A stretch of 64,000 nt of DNA from Burkholderiales bacterium 67-32 (GTDB lineage: Bacteria > Pseudomonadota > Gammaproteobacteria > Burkholderiales > Burkholderiaceae_B). The position numbers and the translations under genes were made by a program. Under the pieces are notes generated by a model. It searched no databases. It was not told the DNA's origin and saw only the letters and a program-made list of their open reading frames with translations. The stretch covers positions 1 through 64,000 of the forward strand of contig MKUP01000012.1 in the NCBI GenBank assembly GCA_001898625.1. The letters are read 5' to 3'. Shown here one piece after another: positions 19,496 to 28,515 of this stretch; the stretch's first letter is position 1, and each line of letters opens with the position of its first letter.

Positions 19496-19551
19496 TGGAA
19501 ACCGATCCGACAGTGCAGCCTTTTGCTTGCGCGCCCGATCTGGAGTGAAGA

Positions 19552-20748
19552 ATGAGTGCAGTTACAAGAGGGCTGCGAAACCCCTTCCGCACCCGGGTTC
19601 GCACAGGGGTCGTGGTTCTTCTCCTTGCGATCATCATCGGTCTCTTCGCCGTGATGGTTCAAGGCGCCTTCCAGACGCGCGGCAAGCTCGAGAGCCTCCA
19701 AGCGAATGTCCGAACGATGGTGGAGCTGCGCGAGGCCGGCGCCTTCGGTACGGGCGGTTTCGGCGGCGACAGGCCGGTCGGCGCCGACGCGTTCTCGGTC
19801 GGCACCCTCGAGCAGATACGGCGCATTTCCAATGCCGAGCATATCGTAAAGGTGGAGGAGTATATCCATACGCCTCAGGTCGATCCGTCGAGGCCAAACG
19901 CATATGCGATGATCATCGGCTTGCAGCCTTACGCGCCGATGCGCGCGATCGGGGAGGTGGACTACGAGAATGCCGAGATCATCGCGGGACGGGGTCTCGG
20001 CGAGCAGGACGTGGCCCAGGATGTCGCCGTCGTCGGCCGGGTCTATGCCCAGGAGCGTCTCGGGCTCAATGCGGCGAGCGGCGAGACCTCACTCCAGGGC
20101 AGGATGATCACCCTCCAAAGTCAGCCGCTGCGAGTGGTTGGCATCTACGCCACCGGCAACGATTTCGGTGACAACCACGTCTTCGTTCCGCTGGAAACGT
20201 TCCGGCGCATCTACAATCCCGGCGACAAGCTCTCCAAGATCCGCGTCAGGGTCGACTCGATCGCCAATGTCGCGGCCGTCGCGAACGACCTGCAGCAACT
20301 GCCGGGCGTAGATGCCGTGACCGCCGCCGAGCAGGTCTCGACGGCAAAAACGACCCTCGGGAGCATGGCGGCTGCCACGCTCTACGGATCGTTGCTCCTC
20401 TTTGCGATCGGCGGCGTTCTGGTCGTTTTCATCATGATCCTGGCGACGCGTGAGCGGATCAACGAGATCGGCACACTTAAGGCGATCGGCGCCTCCAATT
20501 GGGAGATCGTGAAGCAGTTCCTCGCCGAGGTCCTCGCGGTGACGGCACTTGCAGCCGCGGGCGCGGTGGGTACGGCCGCTCTCTTCGGAACAGTTCTTCG
20601 GGCGGCGTTGGACCTCGAGCTCAGCATTGATCAAAACACGTTGCTCCTGATCCTGCTGGGCGGGTTCGTTTTCGCTGCCCTTGGCAGTCTGTATCCGATC
20701 TTCAAGGGCATTCGGCTGAGCCCGATACAAGCCATGAAGAACACTTGA
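19552..20748 (+). CDS. FtsX/MacB-type ABC transporter permease 1
   Basis: A 398-aa permease with the MacB/FtsX layout: one N-terminal TM (about residues 19-38), a periplasmic domain of about 220 residues and three C-terminal TMs (about 270-295, 320-350 and 360-385). The coupling segment RERINEIGTLKAIGAS precedes the third helix, and the protein ends LSPIQAMKN. Such permeases export substrates from the periplasm or inner membrane mechanically. It stands first after MerR-type promoter 2 and 9 bp before a second, related permease. Placement in a metal regulon is unusual; the substrate is unknown. Confidence 0.88.
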   Translation: MSAVTRGLRNPFRTRVRTGVVVLLLAIIIGLFAVMVQGAFQTRGKLESLQANVRTMVELREAGAFGTGGFGGDRPVGADAFSVGTLEQIRRISNAEHIVKVEEYIHTPQVDPSRPNAYAMIIGLQPYAPMRAIGEVDYENAEIIAGRGLGEQDVAQDVAVVGRVYAQERLGLNAASGETSLQGRMITLQSQPLRVVGIYATGNDFGDNHVFVPLETFRRIYNPGDKLSKIRVRVDSIANVAAVANDLQQLPGVDAVTAAEQVSTAKTTLGSMAAATLYGSLLLFAIGGVLVVFIMILATRERINEIGTLKAIGASNWEIVKQFLAEVLAVTALAAAGAVGTAALFGTVLRAALDLELSIDQNTLLLILLGGFVFAALGSLYPIFKGIRLSPIQAMKNT

Positions 20749-20757
20749 GGAGGCCGC

Positions 20758-22020
20758 ATGGGCATGATCATCCTGGGTCTGCGCAATCTCCTGCGGAACA
20801 AGGTCCGCCTTGTCCTTGTCGCAATCCTGATCGGCGTTCCCTTTTTCCTACTCCTCGCGATGTATTCGATCGGCGACGCGATGCAGCGGCAAACGACCGT
20901 GCTGAACGAGAACGTCAACACAGTCCTACAACTTCGCGGTCGTGGCTCAATGGGCCACGTGAACATGGTTGGCCAGGATCGTCTCCTGCCGCAGGACACG
21001 CTGGAGAAGGTGCGCGGGATCGAACACGTCAGACAGGCCGAGCCGTATCTCCTCGCGATGGCGCCGATTACGCCGCCCAACTTCGTCATGCATGTCGGCT
21101 TGGCACCGGGCGCAGTAAAGCGGCTCGAGTCGCACGGTGAGGCCGGTAACCCGCGGATCATCGCTGGGCGGGATTTCATGCCTGAGGATGCCGGACAGGA
21201 CGTCGCTATCATTGGCCAGGGCTATGCCGAATGGGCCGGGATTAGGCCCGAAGATGTCGGCAAGGCGACGCTCACGATCGACCCAACCCGCACCCATCCG
21301 GCGATCTTCGGAATGGATCGGCCGACGCGGGAATTACGGATCATTGGCATGTACGCCAGCGGCTATATCTTCGGCGACCTCCAGCTCTTCATGCCTGTGG
21401 AGACGTTCCGCTCGATTTACGGCATCGATCAGGGAATCTCCTGGCTATTTGTCAACGTCGACAATGTCGAGAACGTGCCTGTTGTGGCGCAGCGGCTGCA
21501 AGAGGCGGTCGGCGATGTCGCGGATATCCTTGTTCCCGAAAGCGCCGCCGTATTCACGGCGACGACCAGTCAGAGGGTTACGCAGCTCACCAGCGTCGGC
21601 GGCATCCTAGCTGTAGCCCTGATGGTCATCGTCGTCTTCTTCGTGCTCCTGATGATAGTGCGCGAGCGCGCTCGCGAGATCGGCACGCTAAAGGCAATCG
21701 GTGCGAGCAACGGCGGCGTCACCACCCAATTTCTAACGGAGGCCGTGGCGTTGACGCTGCTTGGCGGTGCTCTTGGGCTGCTGCTCTTCCGCGGCATCGG
21801 CGAGATCGTCACCGGACGCTTGTTCGCACTGAGCATCGGGCCGTTTCTGCCGAGCCACTATAAGCCGCTCTTTGAGAGTCTCGCGATCAACAGCAATCTT
21901 TCTGCTTCGACTCTCGCCCTCGTCATTGCCGTCGCTGTGCTGGCGGCGGTGATCGGCAGCGCCTACGGAGTCTGGCAAGCCGTCAAACTCTCTCCCCTTG
22001 AGGCCATGAAGCATGAATAA
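20758..22020 (+). CDS. FtsX/MacB-type ABC transporter permease 2
   Basis: A 420-aa protein related to the preceding permease: N-terminal TM (about residues 15-36), periplasmic MacB-like domain and three C-terminal TMs, with RERAREIGTLKAIGAS and the ending [10 protein letters not shown]. The two permeases probably form a heterodimer. GAGGAGGCCGC (20749 on) provides the ribosome site. Its 3' end overlaps the ATPase gene by 8 bp, so expression of the complex is coupled. Confidence 0.88.
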   Translation: MGMIILGLRNLLRNKVRLVLVAILIGVPFFLLLAMYSIGDAMQRQTTVLNENVNTVLQLRGRGSMGHVNMVGQDRLLPQDTLEKVRGIEHVRQAEPYLLAMAPITPPNFVMHVGLAPGAVKRLESHGEAGNPRIIAGRDFMPEDAGQDVAIIGQGYAEWAGIRPEDVGKATLTIDPTRTHPAIFGMDRPTRELRIIGMYASGYIFGDLQLFMPVETFRSIYGIDQGISWLFVNVDNVENVPVVAQRLQEAVGDVADILVPESAAVFTATTSQRVTQLTSVGGILAVALMVIVVFFVLLMIVRERAREIGTLKAIGASNGGVTTQFLTEAVALTLLGGALGLLLFRGIGEIVTGRLFALSIGPFLPSHYKPLFESLAINSNLSASTLALVIAVAVLAAVIGSAYGVWQAVKLSPLEAMKHE

Positions 22021-22738
22021 ACTGCTGATCGACAACTTGGTCGTTGAGCTGCGCAGCGTCTCCAAGTCCTATCGTAAAGGCAGCGAGACGGTCGATGCGG
22101 TCGCCGGGATCGAACTCACGATACAGGAAAGGGGCATGGTGGCCATCGTCGGCCCAAGCGGAAGCGGGAAGTCGACGCTCTTGCACATGATTGGGGCAAT
22201 GGACCGGCCAACACGGGGCGAGGTCCTCGTCGCTGGGCAGGCCGTGAACAGGCTATCATCAGGCGAGCTGACGCGCTTTCGCAGGCAAACGGTCGGGTTC
22301 GTCTTTCAGACGTTCAATCTGATCCCGAATCTGACGGCGTTGGAGAATGTCGCTTTGCCGATGGAGTTCAACGGCGTCAGCGCCTCGGAGAGGAGCGTGA
22401 GGGCGAAAACATTGCTTGAGCGCTTCCAGCTCGGGCACCGCTTGAAACATCGTCCTCGCGAGCTGAGTGGCGGCGAGATGCAGCGCGTTGCGATCGCGCG
22501 CGCCGTGGCTAACCAACCGCGCCTAGTGCTCGCCGACGAGCCCACCGGCAATCTCGACTCGCGCTCGGGACAGATCATCTACGAACTCCTTCAAGAGGTA
22601 TCGCGGGAACGAACGGTCATTGTCGTTACACATTCAGAAGAACTGGCCAGACTCGCGGATCGGGTCATCCATATTCGGGATGGACATCTCGTGGATGGGC
22701 CGAATTCAGGACATAAGGTGGTTTCTGTTACGCCCTGA
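22013..22738 (+). CDS. ABC transporter ATPase, LolD/MacB type
   Basis: A 241-aa ATPase that completes the FtsX-type exporter. Visible are Walker [10 protein letters not shown] (about residues 47-55), signature LSGGEMQR, Walker [14 protein letters not shown] and the H-loop VTHSEEL. The start overlaps the end of permease 2. The MerR-family gene follows after 55 bp, probably in the same transcript. Confidence 0.93.
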   Translation: MNKLLIDNLVVELRSVSKSYRKGSETVDAVAGIELTIQERGMVAIVGPSGSGKSTLLHMIGAMDRPTRGEVLVAGQAVNRLSSGELTRFRRQTVGFVFQTFNLIPNLTALENVALPMEFNGVSASERSVRAKTLLERFQLGHRLKHRPRELSGGEMQRVAIARAVANQPRLVLADEPTGNLDSRSGQIIYELLQEVSRERTVIVVTHSEELARLADRVIHIRDGHLVDGPNSGHKVVSVTP

Positions 22739-22793
22739 CGCCTTTCATGAGAGCCGTTCTCCGCACGAGACTCAAAGCCATCGGGAGATGAGT

Positions 22794-23246
22794 ATGCAAG
22801 CATTCACGATCAGCAAAGCCGCTCACGAGGCGGGAGTGGGCGTCGAAACTGTCCGATTTTACGAACGGCGCGGCTTGATCGAGCAGCCAGAGAAGCCGGG
22901 ACACACCGGATACCGACACTATTCTGCTGAGACGGTGAGACGAATCCGTTTCATCCGCAAAGCGCAACAGATTGGCTTCTCGCTCCGCGAGATCCAGGAA
23001 CTGCTGTGGCTGCGCGCCGATCCCTCGGCGGATTGTAGCGACGTGCGCCAGAAGGCGGCGTCAAAGATCAACGAGGTCGATGAGAAGATCATTGAGCTCA
23101 AGAAGATCCGCAAAGCGCTAGAGAAAGTGATCGCGGACTGTCCTGGCCGGGGGGCACTGAAGGGGTGCACTATTCTAGAGGCGCTTCAGGAGGGGGACCG
23201 GCTTGAAAATCAAACGTCCTCTACTACACGAAGGAAGATCAGATGA
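22794..23246 (+). CDS. MerR-family metal-responsive regulator, Hg/Pb-type Cys set
   Basis: A 150-aa regulator: N-terminal winged helix (FTISKAAHEAGVGVETVRFY), a dimerisation helix and a C-terminal metal loop. Cys81, Cys116 and Cys125 have spacings of 35 and 9, the same as the Hg(II) ligands Cys82/117/126 of Tn501 MerR and also as in PbrR; CueR-like and CadR-like spacings differ. ATG 22794 is preferred to 22788 because GGGAG (22783-22787) is then 6 bases ahead. Its probable targets are the four long-spacer promoters of the island, which carry mer-like half-sites. Hg or another thiophilic divalent ion is the likely inducer; Pb cannot be excluded. Confidence 0.9.
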   Translation: MQAFTISKAAHEAGVGVETVRFYERRGLIEQPEKPGHTGYRHYSAETVRRIRFIRKAQQIGFSLREIQELLWLRADPSADCSDVRQKAASKINEVDEKIIELKKIRKALEKVIADCPGRGALKGCTILEALQEGDRLENQTSSTTRRKIR

Positions 23247-23461
23247 AATCCGTCACGCTCAAGATCGAAGGTATGCACTGCAGCGGCTGTGCACAGAATA
23301 TTAAGGCCCTCGTAAGTTCTGAGGCGGGCGTACGTGGTGCCGATGTTTCCTTCAAAGACGGCCAGGCGCGCATTCTCTTCGATCCGCAGACCGTCAAGGA
23401 AGATCAGCTTGTCGAGGTGATCAAGAAGGCAGGCTACCAAGTTCCGGCTCAGGATCAGTGA
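23243..23461 (+). CDS. small heavy-metal-associated (HMA) chaperone
   Basis: A 72-aa HMA-domain protein with the metal site GMHCSGC (Cys13 and Cys16) and the ferredoxin-like fold of CopZ/MerP. No signal peptide is present, so it acts in the cytoplasm, presumably passing metal to the P1B ATPase or buffering it for the regulator. It is coupled by 4-bp overlaps to the regulator before it (ATGA) and to the CcdA-like gene after it (GTGA). Confidence 0.92.
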   Translation: MKSVTLKIEGMHCSGCAQNIKALVSSEAGVRGADVSFKDGQARILFDPQTVKEDQLVEVIKKAGYQVPAQDQ

Positions 23462-24133
23462 CCGAGCTGGGAGCTTTTCAACTCGTGGTCCTTCCAATCG
23501 GGCTCGGCCTTCTCGGCTTTGTAGAAACCATGCTCGATAGGATCGACCCTGGTTTTTGTAAAATACATCGAAGGCAAGACCTTCGCAGATAAACTTGTCC
23601 AAATCGGTGTCTTTGCGGTCACTCGTGCAGTGCTCATCGGAGCATTGGGCATGGCAGCCGTTGTCATCGGTATCGCCTTCATAGGCTTCCAAAAGGCTGC
23701 CTGGATCGTGCTTGGCGCGATTTATGTGGCGATCGGCCTGTTGTACATTTTACGCCGTGCTGGATCGCTGAAGATTTCACTTGGACCCGCCCTCGGCGGC
23801 CTGTCTGGGTCACGTGGTTCCATCGCCTTGGGTCTGTTGTTTGGCCTCAATATTCCAGCGTGCGCTGCGCCGCTGATGTTTGCCTTGTTGGGCATGGCTG
23901 CAGCAGGCGGCGTGAGCGGTGGAACCCTTTCGGCTGGGTTTATTTCATTGAGTCTCTTCGGGTTCGCGTTGTCGCTCCCGATCGTCGCAGCGGTGCTGGT
24001 CCCGTCGGCGCGGCGGGCGCTGGATTGGCTGTCCTCCTTATCGCGACGACTACCGCTCTGGACTGGTTTGCTGCTCGTCGCCCTTGGTCTTTGGTCGATC
24101 GGCTTCGGTTTATTTGCCGAGATCAAGGCTTAG
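23458..24133 (+). pseudogene. CcdA-like membrane protein, frameshifted
   Basis: From GTG 23458 the frame reads VTELGAFQLVVLPIGLGLLG and then, at GTAGAAACC (about 23521-23529), needs one A removed to continue as GFVEPCSIGSTLVFVKY and on through six hydrophobic helices to the stop at 24133. The intact protein would have about 224 aa, of the CcdA/DsbD transmembrane family, with the Cys of VEPC in the position where CcdA has its first thiol. An ATG at 23630 could still make the last 167 aa. The change lies in a short A run, so a sequencing error or a recent mutation is equally possible. It is coupled to the preceding HMA gene. Confidence 0.8.
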
Positions 24134-24169
24134 CTCATGAGCCGGGCAGAATGACGCGCCGATCCCCGC

Positions 24170-24201
24170 TTGACTCCGTAGGTTGGTACGGAGCGTAGAC
24201 T
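24170..24201 (+). promoter_or_regulatory. MerR-type promoter 3 (P1B ATPase operon)
   Basis: -35 TTGACT (24170-24175), 20-bp spacer with CCGTA-GGTTGG-TACGG (24176-24191), -10 TAGACT (24196-24201). The P-type ATPase starts 59 bp downstream. The first 11 bases, TTGACTCCGTA, equal the start of the classical mer operator-promoter. Confidence 0.85.
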
Positions 24202-24259
24202 CGGCTCAACTGGACGCCGTCGGAAGCTCGACGGCTACTGTTGGACCGGAGGTCACGTT

Positions 24260-26716
24260 ATGAACACGGCTACAGCGATTGCACCCCGTACCCAGCCTTG
24301 GAGCGAGGAGCCGGCGAGCCGACCCGATCGGGCCAGGATACGCGCTCGGATTGGCGGTCTGCATTGCTCGCTTTGCACTGGAACGATCGAAAAGGCGCTT
24401 GGCAGCCAAGCAGGCGTCGATAAAGTTGCGGTAAGCCTCACGCATGAGCAGGCGCTGGTCGAATACGACCCGAGCGTCGCCCGCCCCGAGGTGTTGCTGA
24501 AAATCCTGCGCGATATCGGCTATACAATTTCAGATCCACGCAAGGTTCGGCCCTTCGAAGAGGAGGAGCGCGAGCTCGTCCGCGAAGGTCGCCGTTTTCT
24601 CGTTGCGACCGCGTTCAGCCTCCTCGCCATAGCCCTAATTACCAACCCGATGGGTATCGCGGCCCTCGCCATCCATGGCGTGGTATTTTTCAGCCTCATC
24701 GGGTTGATGTTCCTCGTGCTGCGAGCACGAGGCCTCGCTCCAGCGATTCTCGGAGCCGGCGGATTGGGCATCGCCGCACTCGCGCTGATGCTCGTGAAGG
24801 AGCAGGCTTGGTTCGCTGCAGCCGTTCCGTGGCTTGTCGCCGCCATGGCCGTCATCCTCGTCTTTGGCATTGGACGCCATATTCTGGTGATGGCAGCGCA
24901 GGCACTGCGCCGGGGCATTCTCAATCAACATGTCTTGCTTGAGACGGGTGCCTTCGCCGGCATCATTGGCGGCATGATCGGGTTCATTTTCTCCCCCGCA
25001 GCCTACCCGACGGCAGCCTTTTTCGCAGTTTCAGTGATGGTCACGACCTACCACATCTTCTCGGAATGGCTCTCGCTGATCGTCAAGACCCGCAGTTCGC
25101 AGGCGGTGAAACAGCTCCTCGATCTTCAGCCGGAAACCGCGCGCGTCGAGCGCAATGGCCAGGAGTTGGAACTGCCGATCGCGGAGGTGGCGATCGGCGA
25201 TCTCGTCCGTATTCGTCCTGGTGAGCGCGTGCCAGTCGATGGTGAGGTGGCTAGCGGGCATTCGGCGGTCGATCAGTCCTTCGTGACCGGCGAGCCGATT
25301 CCGGTCGAGCGGAAAAAAGGCGACGCGGTGATCGGCGGTTCAATCAATGGCAATGGCACGTTGCTCGTTCTGGTGCGAGCGGTCGGCGAGGGGAGCTTCC
25401 TGCACAAGGTAATTCGCGAGGTTGAGGACGCTCGGGCACTCAAGCCAGGCCTCTTGCATCTCGTTGACCGAGTTCTTCAGGTATATACGCCGGCAGTCCT
25501 CATTATTGCGATGCTCGCTCTTGTCGGTTGGCTGGTCGGATCCTGGCTCGTATCCGGCGAAGTCGACTTGGAACGGGCAATCTTCGCCGGCTTGAGTGTG
25601 CTTGTAATGGGATATCCTTGCGCGGTGGGTATCTCCGCGCCGCTGTCAATAGTGCGCGGTGCTGGTGAGGCGGCCGAACGGGGCGTTCTAATGCGCACGG
25701 GCGAAGCCTTCCAAGGCTTCCGTCTGGTAAAGACCATTGTTCTCGACAAGACCGGCACGCTTACTCAGGGCAAGCCTGCGGTTCGTGAGATTGAGGCCAT
25801 TAATGGCGAAGAGGATGAGCTGTTAGCGTTGGCGGCAGCGGCAGAAGCTTCCTCTGAACACCCGCTCGCGCAGGCAGTGGTCACGGCGGCTTTCGAGCGA
25901 GGCGCCGTCCCGCCAGACGTCGAGTCCTTTGAGGCTGTACCCGGCAAAGGCATCGCTGCGAAGATCGATGGCGGGGAGATCCTGGTCGGCAGTCCACGCT
26001 TTCTCTCGGAGCGAGGCGTGGACCTTTCGACGCTTACTGATCGAATTGCGGCGCTGGAGGAAGTCGGCCGGACAGTGATCGCCGTCGGCAGACACGGACA
26101 GTCGCTCGGCATCATTGCCCTAGGTGACACGCTGAAAAGCGACGCCAAGGAAGCAGTTGCGGGAATGAGGTCCGACGGGCTTCGCCTGATTCTGCTGACC
26201 GGTGACAATGAGCGCGCCGCGCAAAAGGTCGCGCGAGACGTCGGCATAGAAACTGTGCACGCCGGCATTTTGCCCGATGGCAAGGCGGAGATCATCCGAA
26301 AGCTCCAAGCGGGCGGAACGAGGGTCGCGATGGTGGGCGACGGTATCAATGATGCCCCCGCATTGATGCAGGCGGATGTCGGCGTCGCTATGGGTGGTGG
26401 CACCGACATCGCGATCGAATCCGCTGACATCATCATCCTGTCCAATCGCTTGGACGCCGTTCTGGTCGCGCGCCAGATCAGCCGAAGGAGCTACCGTAAG
26501 ATGCTCCAGAACGTGACTCTTGCGTTCCTATTCAACGGCGTCGGAATCCCGATCGCCGCGACAGGTCTCATTTACCCGGTGTGGGCCATGGTGGCGATGG
26601 CGGTCAGCGTCACGGCCATCTTCTTCAATTCGCTATGGGGACGGCCGCAGCTCTTTTTTGATGCGGTCCTCAGTGTAGGAAAGAAGGTCGAGTCGCCTTT
26701 GGCTCAGACGGCGTGA
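24260..26716 (+). CDS. P1B-type heavy-metal ATPase with YPC membrane motif
   Basis: An 818-aa metal-exporting ATPase. It has an N-terminal HMA domain with GLHCSLC (Cys36, Cys39), about eight TM helices, an actuator loop with FVTGEPIPV, the transmembrane metal site MGYPCAVG (Tyr452-Pro-Cys454), phosphorylation motif DKTGTLT (Asp496), P1B marker SEHPLA and GDGINDAP. Most P1B ATPases have CPC, SPC, TPC or CPH at the membrane site; Tyr in front of Pro-Cys is uncommon and prevents assignment to the Cu, Zn/Cd/Pb or Co groups. The start has GGAGGT at 24247-24252. It probably removes the inducing metal from the cytoplasm. The next gene overlaps by 4 bp. Confidence 0.93.
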   Translation: MNTATAIAPRTQPWSEEPASRPDRARIRARIGGLHCSLCTGTIEKALGSQAGVDKVAVSLTHEQALVEYDPSVARPEVLLKILRDIGYTISDPRKVRPFEEEERELVREGRRFLVATAFSLLAIALITNPMGIAALAIHGVVFFSLIGLMFLVLRARGLAPAILGAGGLGIAALALMLVKEQAWFAAAVPWLVAAMAVILVFGIGRHILVMAAQALRRGILNQHVLLETGAFAGIIGGMIGFIFSPAAYPTAAFFAVSVMVTTYHIFSEWLSLIVKTRSSQAVKQLLDLQPETARVERNGQELELPIAEVAIGDLVRIRPGERVPVDGEVASGHSAVDQSFVTGEPIPVERKKGDAVIGGSINGNGTLLVLVRAVGEGSFLHKVIREVEDARALKPGLLHLVDRVLQVYTPAVLIIAMLALVGWLVGSWLVSGEVDLERAIFAGLSVLVMGYPCAVGISAPLSIVRGAGEAAERGVLMRTGEAFQGFRLVKTIVLDKTGTLTQGKPAVREIEAINGEEDELLALAAAAEASSEHPLAQAVVTAAFERGAVPPDVESFEAVPGKGIAAKIDGGEILVGSPRFLSERGVDLSTLTDRIAALEEVGRTVIAVGRHGQSLGIIALGDTLKSDAKEAVAGMRSDGLRLILLTGDNERAAQKVARDVGIETVHAGILPDGKAEIIRKLQAGGTRVAMVGDGINDAPALMQADVGVAMGGGTDIAIESADIIILSNRLDAVLVARQISRRSYRKMLQNVTLAFLFNGVGIPIAATGLIYPVWAMVAMAVSVTAIFFNSLWGRPQLFFDAVLSVGKKVESPLAQTA

Positions 26717-27093
26717 AGGAGCACGGCAGTGGGACGATGAAATTCCGCGCGCCGGCGGAGGTGCTCGACGATCATTTGCGTGAAAGTCAGCACGGCACCG
26801 TCGAAGACGATCTGGCGCGGAATTATGCTGAGGATCTCGTCGTGCTGACGGCGAGCGGCGTCTTCAGAGGCCACGACGGCTTACGCCAGCTCGCCCAACG
26901 GCTCAGAGAAGAGCTGCCCGAGGCTGTGTTCGAATACAAGAACATGTTGGTTGAAGGCGAACTCGGCTTTCTCGAGTGGAGTGCACGCGGTAGCGGTGCC
27001 GAAGTCGAGGATGGCGCGGACAGCTATCTGATCAGGGACGGACGGATTGTCGCACAGACGATCCACTACACCGTCATCCCGTCGAACGGCTGA
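26713..27093 (+). CDS. NTF2-like (SnoaL) protein
   Basis: A 126-aa protein with the NTF2-like cone pattern: an N-terminal helix (EVLDDHLRESQHGTVEDDLARN), then strands with DLVVLTASGVFRGHDGL, FLEWSARG and IRDGRIVAQTIHYTV. The family includes ligand binders and small isomerases; no catalytic role can be assigned. GTG 26713 overlaps the ATPase stop (GTGA); ATG 26737 is the alternative start and would drop eight residues. Its place between the ATPase and MFS genes makes it part of the metal operon. Confidence 0.75.
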   Translation: MKEHGSGTMKFRAPAEVLDDHLRESQHGTVEDDLARNYAEDLVVLTASGVFRGHDGLRQLAQRLREELPEAVFEYKNMLVEGELGFLEWSARGSGAEVEDGADSYLIRDGRIVAQTIHYTVIPSNG

Positions 27094-27203
27094 GAGGTTT
27101 CCAAAGGAACCCAGAAAATCGGTAAGCAGCCAGATACCGGCCCGGCTGCGAAACCCGTCTCAGCTCGTGTCAGAGCGAGTCGATAAGAAGGACTTTGAGC
27201 CCA

Positions 27204-28433
27204 ATGACTACTGCAACGCCCCTTAGCGCGGCGAATGGCCGACGCGAGCGTCTACTTTGGATGCTCTCGCTAGCGACATTTATGATTTTCTTTCAGGCCT
27301 ATATGGTCGCGCCGATTCTCCCAACTCTTGCTGACGACTTTGGGACCTCGATCCAACGCATCAGCCTTATAGTGCCGGCGTACCTGATCCCCTACGGCGT
27401 TGCGACGCTTGTCTACGGACTGTTGGCCGATCGGCTTGGCATCCACCGCGTCATGTTCGCTTCGCTGGCCCTCTTCGCGGTGCTCACCGGATTGACAGCG
27501 ACCGCAACCTCGATTGAGCAGATCACAGCTTGGCGGGTGCTAACAGGGCTGGGCGCCAGCGGCGTTGTTCCTCTCGGCCTAACGCTTATCGGTCGGCTTT
27601 ATCCCTATGAACAACGTGGACGCCCTCTCGGATGGCTATTCGGCGCGATGGCCGGGGGGATGGCTTTTGGGTCGCCATTGGGCGCAATGATGGTTCCTCA
27701 TATCGGCTGGCAGGGGTTATTCGTCGTCGTAGGAGCAGCAGGATTGGGATCCCTGCTTCTTTTCTTGCCTTACCGACGCATCATCGCTGCTGCGGCGCAG
27801 CCGGTAATGAGCACGTCCCGAGACGTATTCCGCGCCTACAAGAGCCTTCTGCAGACGCCAAGAGGGCGGCGCACCTACAGCTATGTCCTCATCAACTCCA
27901 TGTTTCATTCCGGGGTCTTCACGTGGCTTGGGGTTTATCTTGAGCGTCGCTACGACATCGGTCCGGCCGGCATCGGTCTCGCGTTGCTTGGATATGGCGT
28001 TCCAGGGTTGTTGCTCGGGCCGGTTATCGGCCGAATGGCCGACCGATGGGGGCGTGCGAGGTTGCTGCCAATTGGGCTCATGCTTGGCAGCATCGCAGCC
28101 GTGTTCTTGCTGCTTGGCTTTCCGTTGATCCTTGCTCCACTGGTCGCGATGTTGCTTTCCTTGGGCTACGACATGACCCAACCCCTATTCGGCGGGATTG
28201 TGACCTCCCTTGGGGGCGAGCGGCCTGGGCAAGCCATGGGGCTGAACGTCTTTATGCTCTTTGTCGGCTTTGGGCTTGGGAGCCTCATCTTCGGCGAGAT
28301 GCTTCGGTTTGGCTTCGGAACCGCCTTGGCGTCATTTGCCCTTATCGAACTGGCGTTGGCTTTGATGTCGCTCCGTTTGTTCAGGTCGGAGATCCCTTCA
28401 TCTCCTGCGCCTGGTACCCGCAGTGCCCCTTGA
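27204..28433 (+). CDS. MFS exporter (DHA1-like)
   Basis: A 409-aa protein with about 12 TM helices. The motif A-like YGLLADRLGIHRVMF lies between helices 2 and 3, and VLTGLGASGVVPLGLTLIGRLYP fits a DHA1-type drug exporter. ATG 27204 is taken as start with AAGGA upstream (27188-27192); TTG 27195 is possible. There is no MerR-type dyad in the 110 bp before it, so it is probably read through from promoter 3. Its TGA lies inside the -35 box of MerR-type promoter 4. Confidence 0.88.
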   Translation: MTTATPLSAANGRRERLLWMLSLATFMIFFQAYMVAPILPTLADDFGTSIQRISLIVPAYLIPYGVATLVYGLLADRLGIHRVMFASLALFAVLTGLTATATSIEQITAWRVLTGLGASGVVPLGLTLIGRLYPYEQRGRPLGWLFGAMAGGMAFGSPLGAMMVPHIGWQGLFVVVGAAGLGSLLLFLPYRRIIAAAAQPVMSTSRDVFRAYKSLLQTPRGRRTYSYVLINSMFHSGVFTWLGVYLERRYDIGPAGIGLALLGYGVPGLLLGPVIGRMADRWGRARLLPIGLMLGSIAAVFLLLGFPLILAPLVAMLLSLGYDMTQPLFGGIVTSLGGERPGQAMGLNVFMLFVGFGLGSLIFGEMLRFGFGTALASFALIELALALMSLRLFRSEIPSSPAPGTRSAP

Positions 28434-28461
28434 CTCCGGACTGTGGTACGGAACGCATAAT
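28430..28461 (+). promoter_or_regulatory. MerR-type promoter 4 (HMA-CcdA-HMA operon)
   Basis: -35 TTGACT (28430-28435) overlaps the MFS stop codon. A 20-bp spacer carries CCGGA-CTGTGG-TACGG (28436-28451), one mismatch from the other three dyads. The -10 CATAAT (28456-28461) is the closest of the four to consensus. The HMA gene starts 54 bp downstream. Confidence 0.8.
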
Positions 28462-28515
28462 CCCTTGGTCAAAGGTGCATGTGCTAGGCGCGCGCAACCG
28501 TATGGAGAAACCGCT

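Noticed and set aside
23521-23529. Programmed frameshift in the CcdA-like gene
   Set aside because: The site is only three A bases without a slippery heptamer or visible stimulatory structure; a simple indel is more likely.
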